Below the pieces are notes generated by a model that saw nothing but the letters and a program-made list of their open reading frames with translations, did not search any database and was not told where the DNA came from. Both the position numbers and the translations under genes were made by a program. A DNA stretch of 21,781 bases from UBA1563 sp041667115 (GTDB lineage: Bacteria; Bacteroidota; Ignavibacteria; Ignavibacteriales; Ignavibacteriaceae), in the NCBI GenBank assembly GCA_041667115.1, contig JBAYFO010000062.1:1-21781 (forward strand), given 5' to 3'. Below are positions 1 through 9,249 of this stretch, piece after piece (position 1 is the first letter of the stretch; the number at the start of each line of letters is the position of its first letter).

Positions 1-207
1 AAGCAATTCAATATTGAACAATGTGATATTTATAATTATTTAATTAGACTTGGCTACACAATGTATTCGATACAAAAAATTAGTGGCAAATTTATTCTAG
101 GGACAATTATACCAACAGCTAAAATTGGGCAAATAAATATTGTCGCAGTAAATCCTAAAAATAAAAATATGTTTTATAGATTTACTGCACTTAATCTTAT
201 AACTTAA
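1..207 (+). CDS. C-terminal end of a truncated gene, possibly FkbM-type methyltransferase
   Basis: An open frame runs from the left edge to a TAA at 205-207, giving the last 68 residues of a protein whose start lies outside the window. The pattern of a Y-x-x-L-x-x-L-G-Y stretch followed by a short beta-rich tail ending in N-I-V-A-V resembles the C-terminal tail of FkbM-family SAM methyltransferases that are common in polysaccharide loci. No catalytic motif is inside the visible part, so the family call is an inference from general shape and context. It is read in the same direction as the polysaccharide genes that follow and is AT-rich like them. About 60 bases separate it from the next start. 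Confidence 0.45.
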   Translation, partial: KQFNIEQCDIYNYLIRLGYTMYSIQKISGKFILGTIIPTAKIGQINIVAVNPKNKNMFYRFTALNLIT

Positions 208-267
208 GTTAAATAATTGCTTAAAGTTAAGATCGATAATTATTAAATAAATAAAAAAGGCATTATT

Positions 268-1230
268 ATGAATCAAATATTAATTACTGGGGGAGCAGGT
301 TTTATAGGTTCCCATCTTTCGGAATATTTACTAAATAAAAATTATCATGTCACAATATTGGATAACCTTTCTACTGGGACAATCCAAAATGTTGAGCATC
401 TTAAGAAACATAATGGCTTTAATATCTATATTGATGATGTTAGGAATAATAAACTATTAAATACTCTTATTCATGCGAATGATGTTATAATTCATCTTGC
501 CGCAACCGTTGGTGTGCTAAATATAATTAATGATCCAATACAAACTATTGAGAATAATATAACAAGTACTGAGCAAGTTCTTAAGCGTGCTTCTGTGATG
601 AATAAAAGGGTTATTTTAGCATCTACATCTGAGGTATATGGGAAATCAGATGTAATACCATTTTCTGAAGATGGTGATTGTTTATTGGGGGCATCTGTTA
701 ATTCTAGATGGAGCTATGCGTGTACTAAATTATTAGATGAATTTCTTGCATTGGCATATCATAAACAAAAGGGTCTTCCAATTACAATAACTAGGTTTTT
801 TAATACGGTTGGACCTAGACAATCCGCTAGGTATGGGATGGTCATACCAAACTTTGTAAAACAAGCATTAAGGAATGATACCATTACTGTATTTGGAAAT
901 GGACAGCAGAAAAGATGTTTCTGTCATGTTCACGATGTAATTAGTGCTATTGAACAATTAATAGATCAACCTGAATCTATTGGAGAAATATATAATATTG
1001 GTAATGACGAAGAGATAGCGATTTATGATTTAGCAAAATTAGTTAAGAGAAAATGTAATAGTGAATCTGAAATTAAGCTTATTTCATATAATGATGCTTA
1101 TCAAAAAGGTTTTGAGGATATGATGAGAAGAGTGCCAAGTTTAACTAAAATAAATCAATTAATAAAATACAAACCCAAATTTAATCTCGATAACATTTTA
1201 AGCGATGTAATTAGTTATGAGTCTAGGTAA
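268..1230 (+). CDS. NAD-dependent sugar-nucleotide epimerase/dehydratase (extended SDR)
   Basis: This is a 320-residue cytoplasmic extended short-chain dehydrogenase/reductase acting on a nucleotide sugar. The N-terminal Rossmann loop GGAGFIG is at residues 8-14, an acidic residue D32 ends the second strand as expected for NAD binding, HLAA is at 76-79, STSEVYG at 119-125, and the catalytic Y150-x3-K154 pair is intact. RFFNTVGPRQ (176-185) and the late R-V-P-S-L-T-K-I element are typical of GalE/UDP-glucuronate-decarboxylase-like sugar SDRs. Length is normal for the family. The ATG follows an A-rich, GG-containing weak ribosome site by about 7 bases. It may supply a C4-epimerised or 4-keto sugar to this locus; the exact substrate (UDP-, GDP- or dTDP-sugar) cannot be read from sequence. 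Confidence 0.88.
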   Translation: MNQILITGGAGFIGSHLSEYLLNKNYHVTILDNLSTGTIQNVEHLKKHNGFNIYIDDVRNNKLLNTLIHANDVIIHLAATVGVLNIINDPIQTIENNITSTEQVLKRASVMNKRVILASTSEVYGKSDVIPFSEDGDCLLGASVNSRWSYACTKLLDEFLALAYHKQKGLPITITRFFNTVGPRQSARYGMVIPNFVKQALRNDTITVFGNGQQKRCFCHVHDVISAIEQLIDQPESIGEIYNIGNDEEIAIYDLAKLVKRKCNSESEIKLISYNDAYQKGFEDMMRRVPSLTKINQLIKYKPKFNLDNILSDVISYESR

Positions 1231-1233
1231 AAG

Positions 1234-2352
1234 ATGTACCTTTTTAATGAGATTGATACCTTAATAGCTAAACTTAGACATAAAACGTTTATTAATTTAG
1301 GCAGATTCATAGTCGGATCTTTACTGAATAACCCTCCTAACAGAATAATTCGCTCAATTACTGAGTCTCTAAGTAATGAAATAATTAAAAGTCATTTCAT
1401 TGATGAAATAATAATTGCTCAACCTGTAGTTGAATATTATAAATTTACTGATAACATACCTCTATATTTTCGTAGAGATAAGAGCTTTGATAAAAGGTCT
1501 GTTTTTTTGCTTAAAAATTTAATTGTTAGTCCAATTTCCGGACTTATAAGGGTGGATAACAAATTTATGTTGCAAGAAAGCATTGGGTCACTCAATAGGG
1601 TTCTTCGCACTGGCGAACCTAGTGAAGCCATAAGACATTTTAAAGACTTAGAGGAAGATGAATATATTTTTGTTTGTCCAGATACAGGATATTATCATTT
1701 TATATTTGAAGTCTTACCTAATTTATTGCATTCATATCGCTTCTTACATGGAGAAGTAAAAATTATTACAAGTCACAAAGCTAGTAAATATGTTACAGAT
1801 ACTCTCAAAATACTTTTTGATAATAATATTTTTGAAAAAATGTATGTTTTAAGCGGTTCGGTAAGAGTTAAAAATTTAATTCTTACTCAATTCCCAGCGT
1901 ATTCAGGATTTATCCATCCATTTGATCTAAAAACCTTGGTTAATTTTATAAAATTGAATACTAATGAAAATAAATATAAAAATTATAGGAAAATATACAT
2001 ATCAAGAAAAAAATCAAGAAGACCTCTAAAAGATGAGGAAATAATTGAAATTATGTTAGAGAAAATAGGTTTTAAAATAATTTATTCGGAAGATTTTCCT
2101 TTACTTGAACAGTTTAGCTTATTTGCGAATGCAGAGGTAATTGTTGCACCTCACGGAGCTGGGCTTGTAAATTTGGTTTTCTCACAACAATTAAAAGTAG
2201 TGGTGGAAATATTTACTGAGGCTTTAGCTATTAATGATTGTTATGCTCGATTAGCGGTAATGTTTGGAGCAAAATATAAAATGTTATTTTTTAAAAATAA
2301 TGATGTAAGTAATCTATCTACTGCATTAACAGAATTATTAAAATTTTATTAA
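1234..2352 (+). CDS. GT61-type glycosyltransferase (capsular polysaccharide biosynthesis)
   Basis: A 372-residue protein starts 3 bases after the SDR stop, so the two genes are almost certainly cotranscribed. The C-terminal block SRKKSRRPL, then an E-D-F-x-L-x-E-Q-x-x-L-F stretch and APHGAGLVNLVFS at 305-317, is the signature of glycosyltransferase family 61 (DUF563), which transfers sugars such as xylose, GlcNAc or others from nucleotide donors. A tyrosine-rich Y-x-H-F-x-F-E-V-L-P segment near residue 155 is also typical. No signal peptide or membrane span is evident; it should act at the cytoplasmic face of the inner membrane during repeat-unit assembly. The gene is very AT-rich with long A runs. 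Donor and acceptor are unknown. Confidence 0.82.
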   Translation: MYLFNEIDTLIAKLRHKTFINLGRFIVGSLLNNPPNRIIRSITESLSNEIIKSHFIDEIIIAQPVVEYYKFTDNIPLYFRRDKSFDKRSVFLLKNLIVSPISGLIRVDNKFMLQESIGSLNRVLRTGEPSEAIRHFKDLEEDEYIFVCPDTGYYHFIFEVLPNLLHSYRFLHGEVKIITSHKASKYVTDTLKILFDNNIFEKMYVLSGSVRVKNLILTQFPAYSGFIHPFDLKTLVNFIKLNTNENKYKNYRKIYISRKKSRRPLKDEEIIEIMLEKIGFKIIYSEDFPLLEQFSLFANAEVIVAPHGAGLVNLVFSQQLKVVVEIFTEALAINDCYARLAVMFGAKYKMLFFKNNDVSNLSTALTELLKFY

Positions 2353-2627
2353 ACTTCTAATTATAAAAAATTAGATAAATAAATTATAAAATACAATTAA
2401 AAAATATTAAGGTAGAACTTTATTTTCCCCCCAGCTATTAACAACCAATTTTTTAGGAATAATATATTTTCAAATTTCAAAATCTCTCAAATAATATTAA
2501 GTCCAGCAAATTGTGGTTGCAAAAAATTAGTAAAATATTCTTTTAGATTCATATGAGAGATACACAATTAAATTTGAGAAAGATTTAGATTTATTAATCT
2601 GCGTAACAATAATTTAGGAAGGATAAT
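2353..2627. other. AT-rich intergenic spacer before the aminotransferase gene
   Basis: About 275 bases without a credible gene. A short AT stem (CTAATT at 2357-2362 with AATTAG at 2369-2374) lies just after the GT61 stop, but it has no T run and is not a convincing terminator. At its right end AGGAAGGA (2616-2623) is a strong Shine-Dalgarno sequence for the ATG at 2628, unlike most genes here. The spacer may hold a promoter or mark a junction between separately acquired gene blocks, since base composition changes across it. Confidence 0.5.
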
Positions 2628-3722
2628 ATGATCCCAATTTCCAAACCAAGCATAACCGAAAAAGAAATTAATTATGTCGAAGATGCGGTAACAAGCGGAT
2701 GGGTATCTTCACTAGGTCCCTTTGTTGAAGAGTTCGAAACTATGTTTGCACAGTATTGTGGATGTAAACATGCTATTACTGTGGCAAATGGAACAGTGGG
2801 TCTGCATTTGGCTTTGATGAGTTATGATATTGGAGCCGGGGATGAAGTTATTGTGCCTGATCTAACGTTTGTTGCTACAGCAAATGCAGTACGCTACACT
2901 GGTGCAACTCCAATTTTAGTAGATATTGAATCAGAAACGCTGTGCATTGATGTGAATAAAATTGAAAGCGCTATAACAAAAGATACAAAGGCTATTATGC
3001 CAGTTCATTTATATGGTCATCCTGCAAATATGGAGGCTATTAGGTTCATTGCTGATAAGTATGGACTTGTTATTATCGAAGATGCAGCAGAGGCTCTTGG
3101 TGCTACAATTGGAGGCAAAAATGTGGGGAGTTTTGGAAATATTGGAGTTTTCAGTTTCTATGGGAACAAGATTATAACTACCGGTGAAGGTGGTATGTTG
3201 GTTTTGAATGACGACCTTTTGAATGATCGGGCGCGTCTGTTAAGGGATCATGCTATGAGTAAAACTAAAAGATATTGGCACGAATCAGTTGGTTATAATT
3301 ACCGAATGACGAATATTCAGGCCGCATTGGGTGTAGCCCAACTTGAAAGGATTGAGGAAATATTACTAAAGAGAAGGCAAATATTTGAGTGGTATTCACT
3401 GCGACTTGCAAAAAATCCGAATATCACACTCAATAGGACAAAAAAAGGCTACATAAATTGCTACTGGTTAATCTGTATAGAGCTACTAAATGAGTTCTCG
3501 GGTGTTCGCGATGAGTTAATTGAATATTTGAAGAAAGCAGATATAGACTCACGGCCATATTTTTATCCTTTATCTTCATTACCTATGTATAAGTCACACA
3601 ATTGCTCGGTTTCAGATCAAGTCTCATCGCGTGGTTTGAATTTGCCGACTTTTTTTGACATTACAGAAGAAGAAGTAGATATCGTAGCAAATACAATTCT
3701 CACGTTTTTGTCAAAAAGTTGA
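2628..3722 (+). CDS. DegT/DnrJ/EryC1/StrS sugar aminotransferase, perosamine-synthase-like
   Basis: A 364-residue PLP-dependent aminotransferase that would convert a 4-keto-6-deoxy (or 3-keto) nucleotide sugar to an amino sugar. The Schiff-base lysine is K181 in SFYGNKIITTGEGGM, the PLP-pyridine aspartate D152 is in EDAAEALG (151-157), and the N-terminal IPISKPSIT and ITVANGTVGLHLAL blocks match the family. The GNK-x-ITTGEGG form is typical of GDP-perosamine synthases (RfbE/PerA), so GDP-4-keto-6-deoxymannose is a plausible substrate, but the matching GMD dehydratase is not in this window. The lysine excludes the ColD-type deoxygenase branch, which has histidine there. It has a strong ribosome site and a more balanced base composition than the genes to its left. 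The next gene starts one base after the stop. Confidence 0.88.
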   Translation: MIPISKPSITEKEINYVEDAVTSGWVSSLGPFVEEFETMFAQYCGCKHAITVANGTVGLHLALMSYDIGAGDEVIVPDLTFVATANAVRYTGATPILVDIESETLCIDVNKIESAITKDTKAIMPVHLYGHPANMEAIRFIADKYGLVIIEDAAEALGATIGGKNVGSFGNIGVFSFYGNKIITTGEGGMLVLNDDLLNDRARLLRDHAMSKTKRYWHESVGYNYRMTNIQAALGVAQLERIEEILLKRRQIFEWYSLRLAKNPNITLNRTKKGYINCYWLICIELLNEFSGVRDELIEYLKKADIDSRPYFYPLSSLPMYKSHNCSVSDQVSSRGLNLPTFFDITEEEVDIVANTILTFLSKS

Positions 3723-3723
3723 A

Positions 3724-4887
3724 GTGAAAATTACTATAGTTGGACCATTAAGCACAGAAATGGTCAAAAAATATTTAGATAATTCATCAAATAATTTACC
3801 AAGAGGTGATGGTGGGTATTCTGTGGTCAGTCTTGTCATTGCATTGATTAGGAAAAGTATTCAGGTAACTGTTTTAACCTATTCTTCGGATACTGACACC
3901 GTTGTTGAAGCAAATGGGAAATTTTTAAAAGTAATTTACGTCCCTCAATCGGTAAAGATTAGAAGTATTAGAATGTTCCGCGATATAAAGTGCTTAGTAG
4001 ATAATATTAAACTTCTGAAACCTGAATTCGTTCATGCACATTGGACATACGAATATGGAGCTGCAGCGATTCTCTCAGGTTATCCGAATCTGGTTACAGT
4101 AAGAGATGATGCGCATAAAATATTTTTTGCTACGCCTAATATCTTTAGATTATTTCGTCTTTTCACTGATTGGTATGTATGCAAAAAAGCTAAATATCTT
4201 AGTGCAAATTCTCCTGACTTAGCTGAAGTAATTGAAAAGAGAATTAAACGAAGCGTTATAGTTTTACCAAATTTTATACTAGATGAAAAAATATTATCAG
4301 AAACACAATTGCGAGCAAATGCTCCTTCTCGATTAAAAAAAATCACTATGCTTAATAATGGATTTTCACCTTGGAAAAATACTGAACGTGCAATGTTAGC
4401 GTTTAACGAATTACTTGCCTTTTATCCAGAATTTCAACTTCATATGTACGGCCAAGATTTTGAGGAAGGTGGTAAGGCACATCATTGGGTAATAGAAAAC
4501 GCTAAGGCAAAGAATATTAAGTTCTACGGTCTAATCGATCAAACCAAAGTTTCTACAGTGCTTGACGAAAGTACAATTTTTCTTCATACTTCCCTTATTG
4601 AAGGTTTTGGATTAGCTCCCTTGGAAGCTATGGCAAGAGGAGTTCCTGTTGTTGGGGGAAAAGAAAGTGGTGCAATTCCATGGCTGCTTGATTATGGAAA
4701 AACTGGAGTGTTATGCGATGTTAGAAATACAGACGAAATTATAAAAACTATGAAAAACTTGCTTGACAACCAAAAATTATTAGAAATCTATTCTAATAAG
4801 GGTCTCGAACGTGCTCATGTTTTTAGTGAGGAAAAGGTTGTCGCGGATTATATTAAAACTATAAAAAGGATATTTAATATTATATGA
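3724..4887 (+). CDS. Glycosyltransferase family 4 (GT-B)
   Basis: A 387-residue GT4 glycosyltransferase beginning with GTG one base after the aminotransferase stop, which points to translational coupling. The N-terminal half has the MKITIVGPLS start and a HAHWTYEYGAAA segment typical of the acceptor domain. The C-terminal half has LHMYGQDFEEGG and the donor-binding EX7E motif, E293 and E301 in SLIEGFGLAPLEAMARGVPVV. A late HVFSEE segment ends the GT-B crossover helix region. It is a cytoplasmic, membrane-associated retaining transferase that probably adds one sugar to the lipid-linked repeat unit. No in-frame ATG lies near the beginning, so GTG is the best start. It overlaps the next gene by 4 bases (ATGA). 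Confidence 0.87.
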   Translation: MKITIVGPLSTEMVKKYLDNSSNNLPRGDGGYSVVSLVIALIRKSIQVTVLTYSSDTDTVVEANGKFLKVIYVPQSVKIRSIRMFRDIKCLVDNIKLLKPEFVHAHWTYEYGAAAILSGYPNLVTVRDDAHKIFFATPNIFRLFRLFTDWYVCKKAKYLSANSPDLAEVIEKRIKRSVIVLPNFILDEKILSETQLRANAPSRLKKITMLNNGFSPWKNTERAMLAFNELLAFYPEFQLHMYGQDFEEGGKAHHWVIENAKAKNIKFYGLIDQTKVSTVLDESTIFLHTSLIEGFGLAPLEAMARGVPVVGGKESGAIPWLLDYGKTGVLCDVRNTDEIIKTMKNLLDNQKLLEIYSNKGLERAHVFSEEKVVADYIKTIKRIFNII

Positions 4888-5993
4888 AACTTCTAAATGT
4901 TCTATATGAACTAAGATATTCAGGAGCCGAGACTATGCTTGAGAGTGCGGGTTCCTTTTTTACAGATAAAGGCATTGAGCTCTCTGTTTTAGCCACTGGG
5001 CCCAATTTGGGGCCATTTGCAGGGAATCTGAGGAGGAAAGGATATAAGTTGGCCCATATCGTCTTAGCGCTCAGAATGAAAAATATTTATTTGATGATGC
5101 GTTTTTATTTTAAGGAAAAATTTGATGCCGTTCATATTTATGTTGAAAAGGGTTCTTTTTTGCATATACTATTTGCCAGAATTAGTAATCCACACTGTGT
5201 TATAGTTAGATCTTATGTTGACGTATATTTATTAAATGGACATAAACGATGGAGGAGAATCATTGAAAGGTTTATGGCAAGAACAATTTTAAATATTGTT
5301 AGTATCTCAATTGGGCCTTCAGTATATGAATGTGAAAAAGAAAGATTTAAAAATCCTACTGAAATTTTGTTAGATTGGATCGACACTGATTTTTATAGAC
5401 CCCCAAATTTAGAGGAGAAAATTGAAATTAGAAAAAAGATTGGGTTAGACGAAAAATCTTTTGTTATTTCGACAGTTGGCACCTGTAATCCCAAAAAGAA
5501 TCATATTGCAATATTAAATGCTGTTAATAGATTAAAAGATAAAAATCCTGATCTGATTTTACTCCATCGAGGTACAGGTCCGGATACGGAATTCGAAATT
5601 CAAAATGCCGAGGAATTATCTCTCAAAGATAGAGTCCATTTTGTTGGTTATATAGAAAATATCCGTGACGTTTATTGGGCCTCTGATATTTTTGTTTTGA
5701 CCTCGCTGTACGAAGGTCTGGGTAATGTTACTATGGAAGCTATGTCCTGCGGTCTGCCAGTTGTTTTATATGATGTTGAAGGTACGAGAGATCTCAATTT
5801 CGAGAAAATGAATAAAGGTGGTTTCTGGGTCAAACCAAATGATGTAGAATTGGATGTCCCTATTCATTTACTTGCAAACGATCAAAATATGAGGAAAAAA
5901 AAATCAGTTGAAGCAAGAACAGTAGCAGAAGAAAGATTTGATTTAACGCAGCCTTTGAGTTGGTTGGTTTCAAAATACAAAAGGTTTACATAA
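4884..5993 (+). CDS. Glycosyltransferase family 4 (GT-B)
   Basis: A 369-residue GT4 enzyme whose ATG overlaps the preceding stop (ATGA at 4884-4887). It starts with the classic LYELRYSGAETMLE pattern (L-x-x-G-G/A-A-E) of Wzx/Wzy-pathway GT4 transferases. STVGTCNPKKNH is the G-R/T-x-x-x-x-K-N linker, and the donor-site EX7E pair is E277 and E285 in SLYEGLGNVTMEAMSCGLPVV. Length is normal. It probably adds a further sugar to the same repeat unit as its two neighbours. Its stop TAA (5991-5993) shares a base with the ATG of the methyltransferase gene, so the three genes 3724-6787 form a tightly coupled run. Confidence 0.87.
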   Translation: MKLLNVLYELRYSGAETMLESAGSFFTDKGIELSVLATGPNLGPFAGNLRRKGYKLAHIVLALRMKNIYLMMRFYFKEKFDAVHIYVEKGSFLHILFARISNPHCVIVRSYVDVYLLNGHKRWRRIIERFMARTILNIVSISIGPSVYECEKERFKNPTEILLDWIDTDFYRPPNLEEKIEIRKKIGLDEKSFVISTVGTCNPKKNHIAILNAVNRLKDKNPDLILLHRGTGPDTEFEIQNAEELSLKDRVHFVGYIENIRDVYWASDIFVLTSLYEGLGNVTMEAMSCGLPVVLYDVEGTRDLNFEKMNKGGFWVKPNDVELDVPIHLLANDQNMRKKKSVEARTVAEERFDLTQPLSWLVSKYKRFT

Positions 5994-6787
5994 TGAGAAT
6001 AAAAATATATTTTCAGAACTTTGTAATAAAAATTCAACAATCTCGGTTTGTTTTCTTAGTCCCCATCAAGTTCATTAAAAAATTATTGCAAATACTTAAT
6101 TTCAGTAGGTGCAGTTTCAATAGAGTTATTAGATGGCAAACTTTGTTAAAAAAGCAACCCTATATTCATTTGGGTTGTGGGGATACAAGAATCATTGGAG
6201 CCATTAATGTTGATGCGCGCTCAACATCGGCTACCGATATTAGATATAATTGCACATCATTAGAAATATTTCCCAGTAACCATTTTGAGGGTGTGTTTTC
6301 TAATGCATTTTGGGAGCATGTCTTCTTAAATAACCGGCTACATGTTATAGAAGAATGTCAAAGGGTACTAAAGGAAAATGGATTTGCACTTTTCCTTGGG
6401 ATTCCCGATTTTGAACGCGTTGCTAAAGCTTATTTGAATAAAGAACCAGGAATTACTACAAAAATATTTGACCTTTCACAAGTTTATAGATTTACTCACG
6501 GAGGTCCGGAGTCCACACCATCTTGGTGGTTTGAGAACCTTCATAAATCACTCTTTGATGTCTATACGATAAATGAGATTCTGTTAACAGCTCAATTCAG
6601 CTCATGGATTATTTTTCGGTATTCATATGGAGAAGAGAGAGTGCCCGGGCAGTTAGGTTTTTTGGCATATAAAAATTCGAGTGAAGATGTTGAATCAATG
6701 CATAAAAAACTAATTCTATTGATAGATGAATTTAATATCAAGTATGTGAATATTAGTTCATTGGAAATAGTTTCAATAAATAACTAG
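5993..6787 (+). CDS. SAM-dependent methyltransferase (type 11/COG4627-like)
   Basis: A 264-residue class I methyltransferase. Motif I is HLGCGD at residues 59-64, followed by the acidic strand end D74 in INVD; a later FEGVFSNAFWEHV segment and E-C-Q-R-V-L-K-E-N-G-F (post-I and motif III region) match the predicted methyltransferases often found in glycan loci. An upstream in-frame ATG at 5960 exists, but 5993 is preferred because it forms a TAATG stop-start overlap with the preceding gene and because residues before it would lie inside that gene. The N-terminal 50 residues are basic and hydrophobic and may sit on the membrane. It may methylate a sugar of the repeat unit or cap the chain. The substrate is unknown. 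Confidence 0.78.
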   Translation: MRIKIYFQNFVIKIQQSRFVFLVPIKFIKKLLQILNFSRCSFNRVIRWQTLLKKQPYIHLGCGDTRIIGAINVDARSTSATDIRYNCTSLEIFPSNHFEGVFSNAFWEHVFLNNRLHVIEECQRVLKENGFALFLGIPDFERVAKAYLNKEPGITTKIFDLSQVYRFTHGGPESTPSWWFENLHKSLFDVYTINEILLTAQFSSWIIFRYSYGEERVPGQLGFLAYKNSSEDVESMHKKLILLIDEFNIKYVNISSLEIVSINN

Positions 6788-6829
6788 AGAACTAAATTTT
6801 ACTGGAAATTTTTATGAGCATTGCTTAAA

Positions 6830-8107
6830 ATGTCATTTTTATTATTGATTGTTATTATTTTGATAAGTCTTGGGATGGCACAATTCAAACCGTTTTGGCT
6901 GGTATTTTTTTTCATGATAACGGCTGTAATGCCTAATATAGCTTTTGCTACAACACCGTTTTGGAATGAAGAATATGCCCAGATAACAAGGGGCTTCTAT
7001 GTCTATGATGTAATTCTTTTAGCGATGATGATTGTCATGATTCCGAGGTGGTGGAAAGAACGTCACAGAATGGGGGTAAAAGTAAGGAGATTGTTCGATT
7101 CTTTCTTCTTTTTTCTTGGCTGGCTTTTCTTTGAGATTATACGCAATATTCCGCAATATGGTCTTTCTTCATTTGGCGAATTCCGGTATGAGTATTTAAT
7201 GCTTGTCATGCCAATATATGTTGCACTTTATTTCAAAGATGAATCAATCCAGAAGCGACTTCTTGGGTTAATAAAATTTTATATTTTTTTCTTGCCTATT
7301 TTAGTATTTCCAATAGTTGGTTCACTTAAAGGTTTTCAATTTGGTTCACAAGATCGCTTTTATACTGCAGCTATTGAAATTGGATATCCATTAGGAATAT
7401 TGTTATTATTAGTTAGACAGAAGTATTTGAAAACAATAGAATTCAATATATTTTATATTTTTAGTTTGGTTTTTATAGTCATAATAATGCTTATTGATAG
7501 CCATCGTTCAGTAATGATCTCGGTGGTCATCGGATTTTTCATTTATATATTATTGGGAAAGGTCAAAATCTCATTTCGAATGATAGCTGCTATTTTGGTT
7601 CTAACAGCAGTTGGGGTTTATGTGTTATCATTGATCGGGTTCAATTATCAATACGATTTTATATCGAGGATCCAAGCCTATACTCAACCAGAAAATGATG
7701 AGACATCGAAATGGCGTTTAGAGCTATGGACTGTTTTGATGGTGGATATTCTAAAAAAACCTTGGACTGGTTCTGGATTTGGTGGATGGTGGAATATATA
7801 TGTACCAGAAATAAATCAAAATATTACTGCAACCCCACACAGCTTTTACATGCAATCACTTTCAAGGATTGGTGTAATAGGATTGTTTTTGTATCTTGTT
7901 TTTATCTATCGCTGTACTATTTATTTTTTTCAAATCTATGTCATTAAAATTATAAAAAACAATTACAATAAAGTAGCTGCTGTCATAGGAATAATTACTA
8001 TCATAATTATGCATGTTTTTTTTATTACATACACTCCAGTATATTATATCCTGATAATACTTGGGTATTCAATCGCCACTAGTTTAGATATACACTCAAC
8101 GTCATAA
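6830..8107 (+). CDS. O-antigen ligase/polymerase-like integral membrane protein (Wzy/WaaL superfamily)
   Basis: A polytopic inner-membrane protein of about 425 residues with roughly ten hydrophobic segments. A larger periplasmic loop contains a charged T-S-K-W-R-L-E-L-W stretch and is followed by TGSGFGGWW and PHSFYMQSLSRIGVIGLFLYL-type sequence, the signature of the Wzy_C/O-antigen ligase family. A TTG at 6821 would add three residues; ATG 6830 is preferred, though neither has a good ribosome site. A four-codon reading frame (6814) precedes it. In a Wzx/Wzy pathway it would polymerise undecaprenyl-linked repeat units or ligate the chain to lipid A core at the periplasmic face; sequence alone does not separate polymerase from ligase. 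Its position inside a transferase cluster favours Wzy. Confidence 0.8.
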   Translation: MSFLLLIVIILISLGMAQFKPFWLVFFFMITAVMPNIAFATTPFWNEEYAQITRGFYVYDVILLAMMIVMIPRWWKERHRMGVKVRRLFDSFFFFLGWLFFEIIRNIPQYGLSSFGEFRYEYLMLVMPIYVALYFKDESIQKRLLGLIKFYIFFLPILVFPIVGSLKGFQFGSQDRFYTAAIEIGYPLGILLLLVRQKYLKTIEFNIFYIFSLVFIVIIMLIDSHRSVMISVVIGFFIYILLGKVKISFRMIAAILVLTAVGVYVLSLIGFNYQYDFISRIQAYTQPENDETSKWRLELWTVLMVDILKKPWTGSGFGGWWNIYVPEINQNITATPHSFYMQSLSRIGVIGLFLYLVFIYRCTIYFFQIYVIKIIKNNYNKVAAVIGIITIIIMHVFFITYTPVYYILIILGYSIATSLDIHSTS

Positions 8108-8367
8108 ATACTAGGTTATTACTATTTGCAGCATTTGTTTTAATTAGTTCGTATCAGGAATATACTGTTAAAAAACATTTCCCCTTTTTAATTTATTTAA
8201 TCTGTTACAGTTACTGCTATTTTCATGAAAATCGATTTGAAATCATCTTTAAAAATAATCCTTGAATTCTCAAGAAAATCGAACATTTTAACTCAAATAT
8301 TTTCTTAACGAGACAGTAGTGAGTTCGTATCACAAAGTGAAATAAATCTAAGCACTGACAGATCAAT
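8108..8367. other. Intergenic spacer before the GT2 gene
   Basis: About 260 bases with no recognised gene. A reading frame of 27 codons (ATG 8225 to TAA 8308) is present but has no ribosome site and no recognisable content, so it is not called. No terminator hairpin with a T run was seen after the Wzy-like gene and no consensus promoter before the GT2. Confidence 0.4.
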
Positions 8368-9249
8368 ATGCTTTACATCATAATTCCAGTTTATAATCGG
8401 AAAGATTACACTTACAGTTGCCTAATTTCTCTGAGGCAGCAGACTTATCAAAAATTTATAACTATTATTATTGACGATGGTTCAACTGATGGTACGCATG
8501 AACTTTTAGAAGTTGAATTTCCGGAAGTTTATGTTTTGCAAGGGGATGGGAATTTATGGTGGGCAGGTTCAGTTAATATGGGCGTTAAATACGCCTTAAA
8601 TCAAAATGCAAAAATAATATTAACCCTCAACAATGATACTATGGTAGAAAATGATTTTGTCGAAAAAATGATGTATTGGCATAATATTAAACCTCACGCA
8701 TTATTAGGAGCTGTAGCTTATTCTATTGGAACCGGAAAAATTAGCTATGGCGGTGAGATAGTTAGATGGCAATCAGATAGTTATTTATCATTGCTCTTGT
8801 CGCTACCTGAAGAAAAGAGAAAAGGATTACATGAGGTAACTCACTTTCCAGGCAGAGGTTTACTAATCCCTTCAGAGGTCTTTTCAAAGATAGGTTTCTT
8901 TGATGAAGTGAATTTTCCACAAGCGATTGCAGATTACGACTTTACTTTAAGAGCTGCCAGGTATGGATTCAAAATCTACTGCAATTATTCTGCGAAATTA
9001 AAAATGTACTCTGAAGAAAGCGCCTCTGTTATACTTCGGCAAAATAAGAACCTTAAGAATTATTTGACTCATTTGTTTGCTATTAAAGGCAGTGGAAACA
9101 TCAAGAGATTTATTATCTATGCTTTTAAAAACTGTCCTAAAAAATTTTTAATACAATTTTTGATCATTGGGTTATCACGTAGAATTTTTGGATATCCAAT
9201 TGAGTGGATAATGGGAAGTTTTAATTTTGATAAAAATGCTAGTAGATAA
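8368..9249 (+). CDS. Glycosyltransferase family 2 (GT-A), rhamnosyltransferase-like
   Basis: A 293-residue GT-A enzyme. The nucleotide-binding IIPVYNR at the N-terminus is followed by DDGSTDG (36-42), GNLWWAGSVNMGV, and the metal-binding acidic motif in LNNDT (around 87-91). FPGRGLLIPSEVF, GFFDEVNFPQAIADYDFTLRA gives the acceptor and catalytic-base region with the conserved D-Y-D-F. The N-L-W-W-A-G-S-x-N form is typical of the GT2 subgroup annotated as rhamnosyltransferase-like in O-antigen loci. The C-terminal 50 residues are basic and hydrophobic and probably touch the membrane. It acts at the cytoplasmic face in chain extension. The TTG start of the next gene abuts its stop directly. Confidence 0.86.
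   Translation: MLYIIIPVYNRKDYTYSCLISLRQQTYQKFITIIIDDGSTDGTHELLEVEFPEVYVLQGDGNLWWAGSVNMGVKYALNQNAKIILTLNNDTMVENDFVEKMMYWHNIKPHALLGAVAYSIGTGKISYGGEIVRWQSDSYLSLLLSLPEEKRKGLHEVTHFPGRGLLIPSEVFSKIGFFDEVNFPQAIADYDFTLRAARYGFKIYCNYSAKLKMYSEESASVILRQNKNLKNYLTHLFAIKGSGNIKRFIIYAFKNCPKKFLIQFLIIGLSRRIFGYPIEWIMGSFNFDKNASR

Noticed and set aside
201..210. Palindrome AACTTAAGTT at the end of the truncated gene
   Set aside because: A 10-base AT palindrome is expected by chance in this composition and has no T run to act as terminator.
7711..7947. Alternative-frame open frame inside the Wzy-like gene
   Set aside because: It is a shadow of the membrane protein gene, and the true frame carries the conserved motifs.
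8225..8308. Small 27-codon reading frame before the GT2 gene
   Set aside because: No ribosome site, no recognisable motif and ordinary length for chance in AT-rich DNA.
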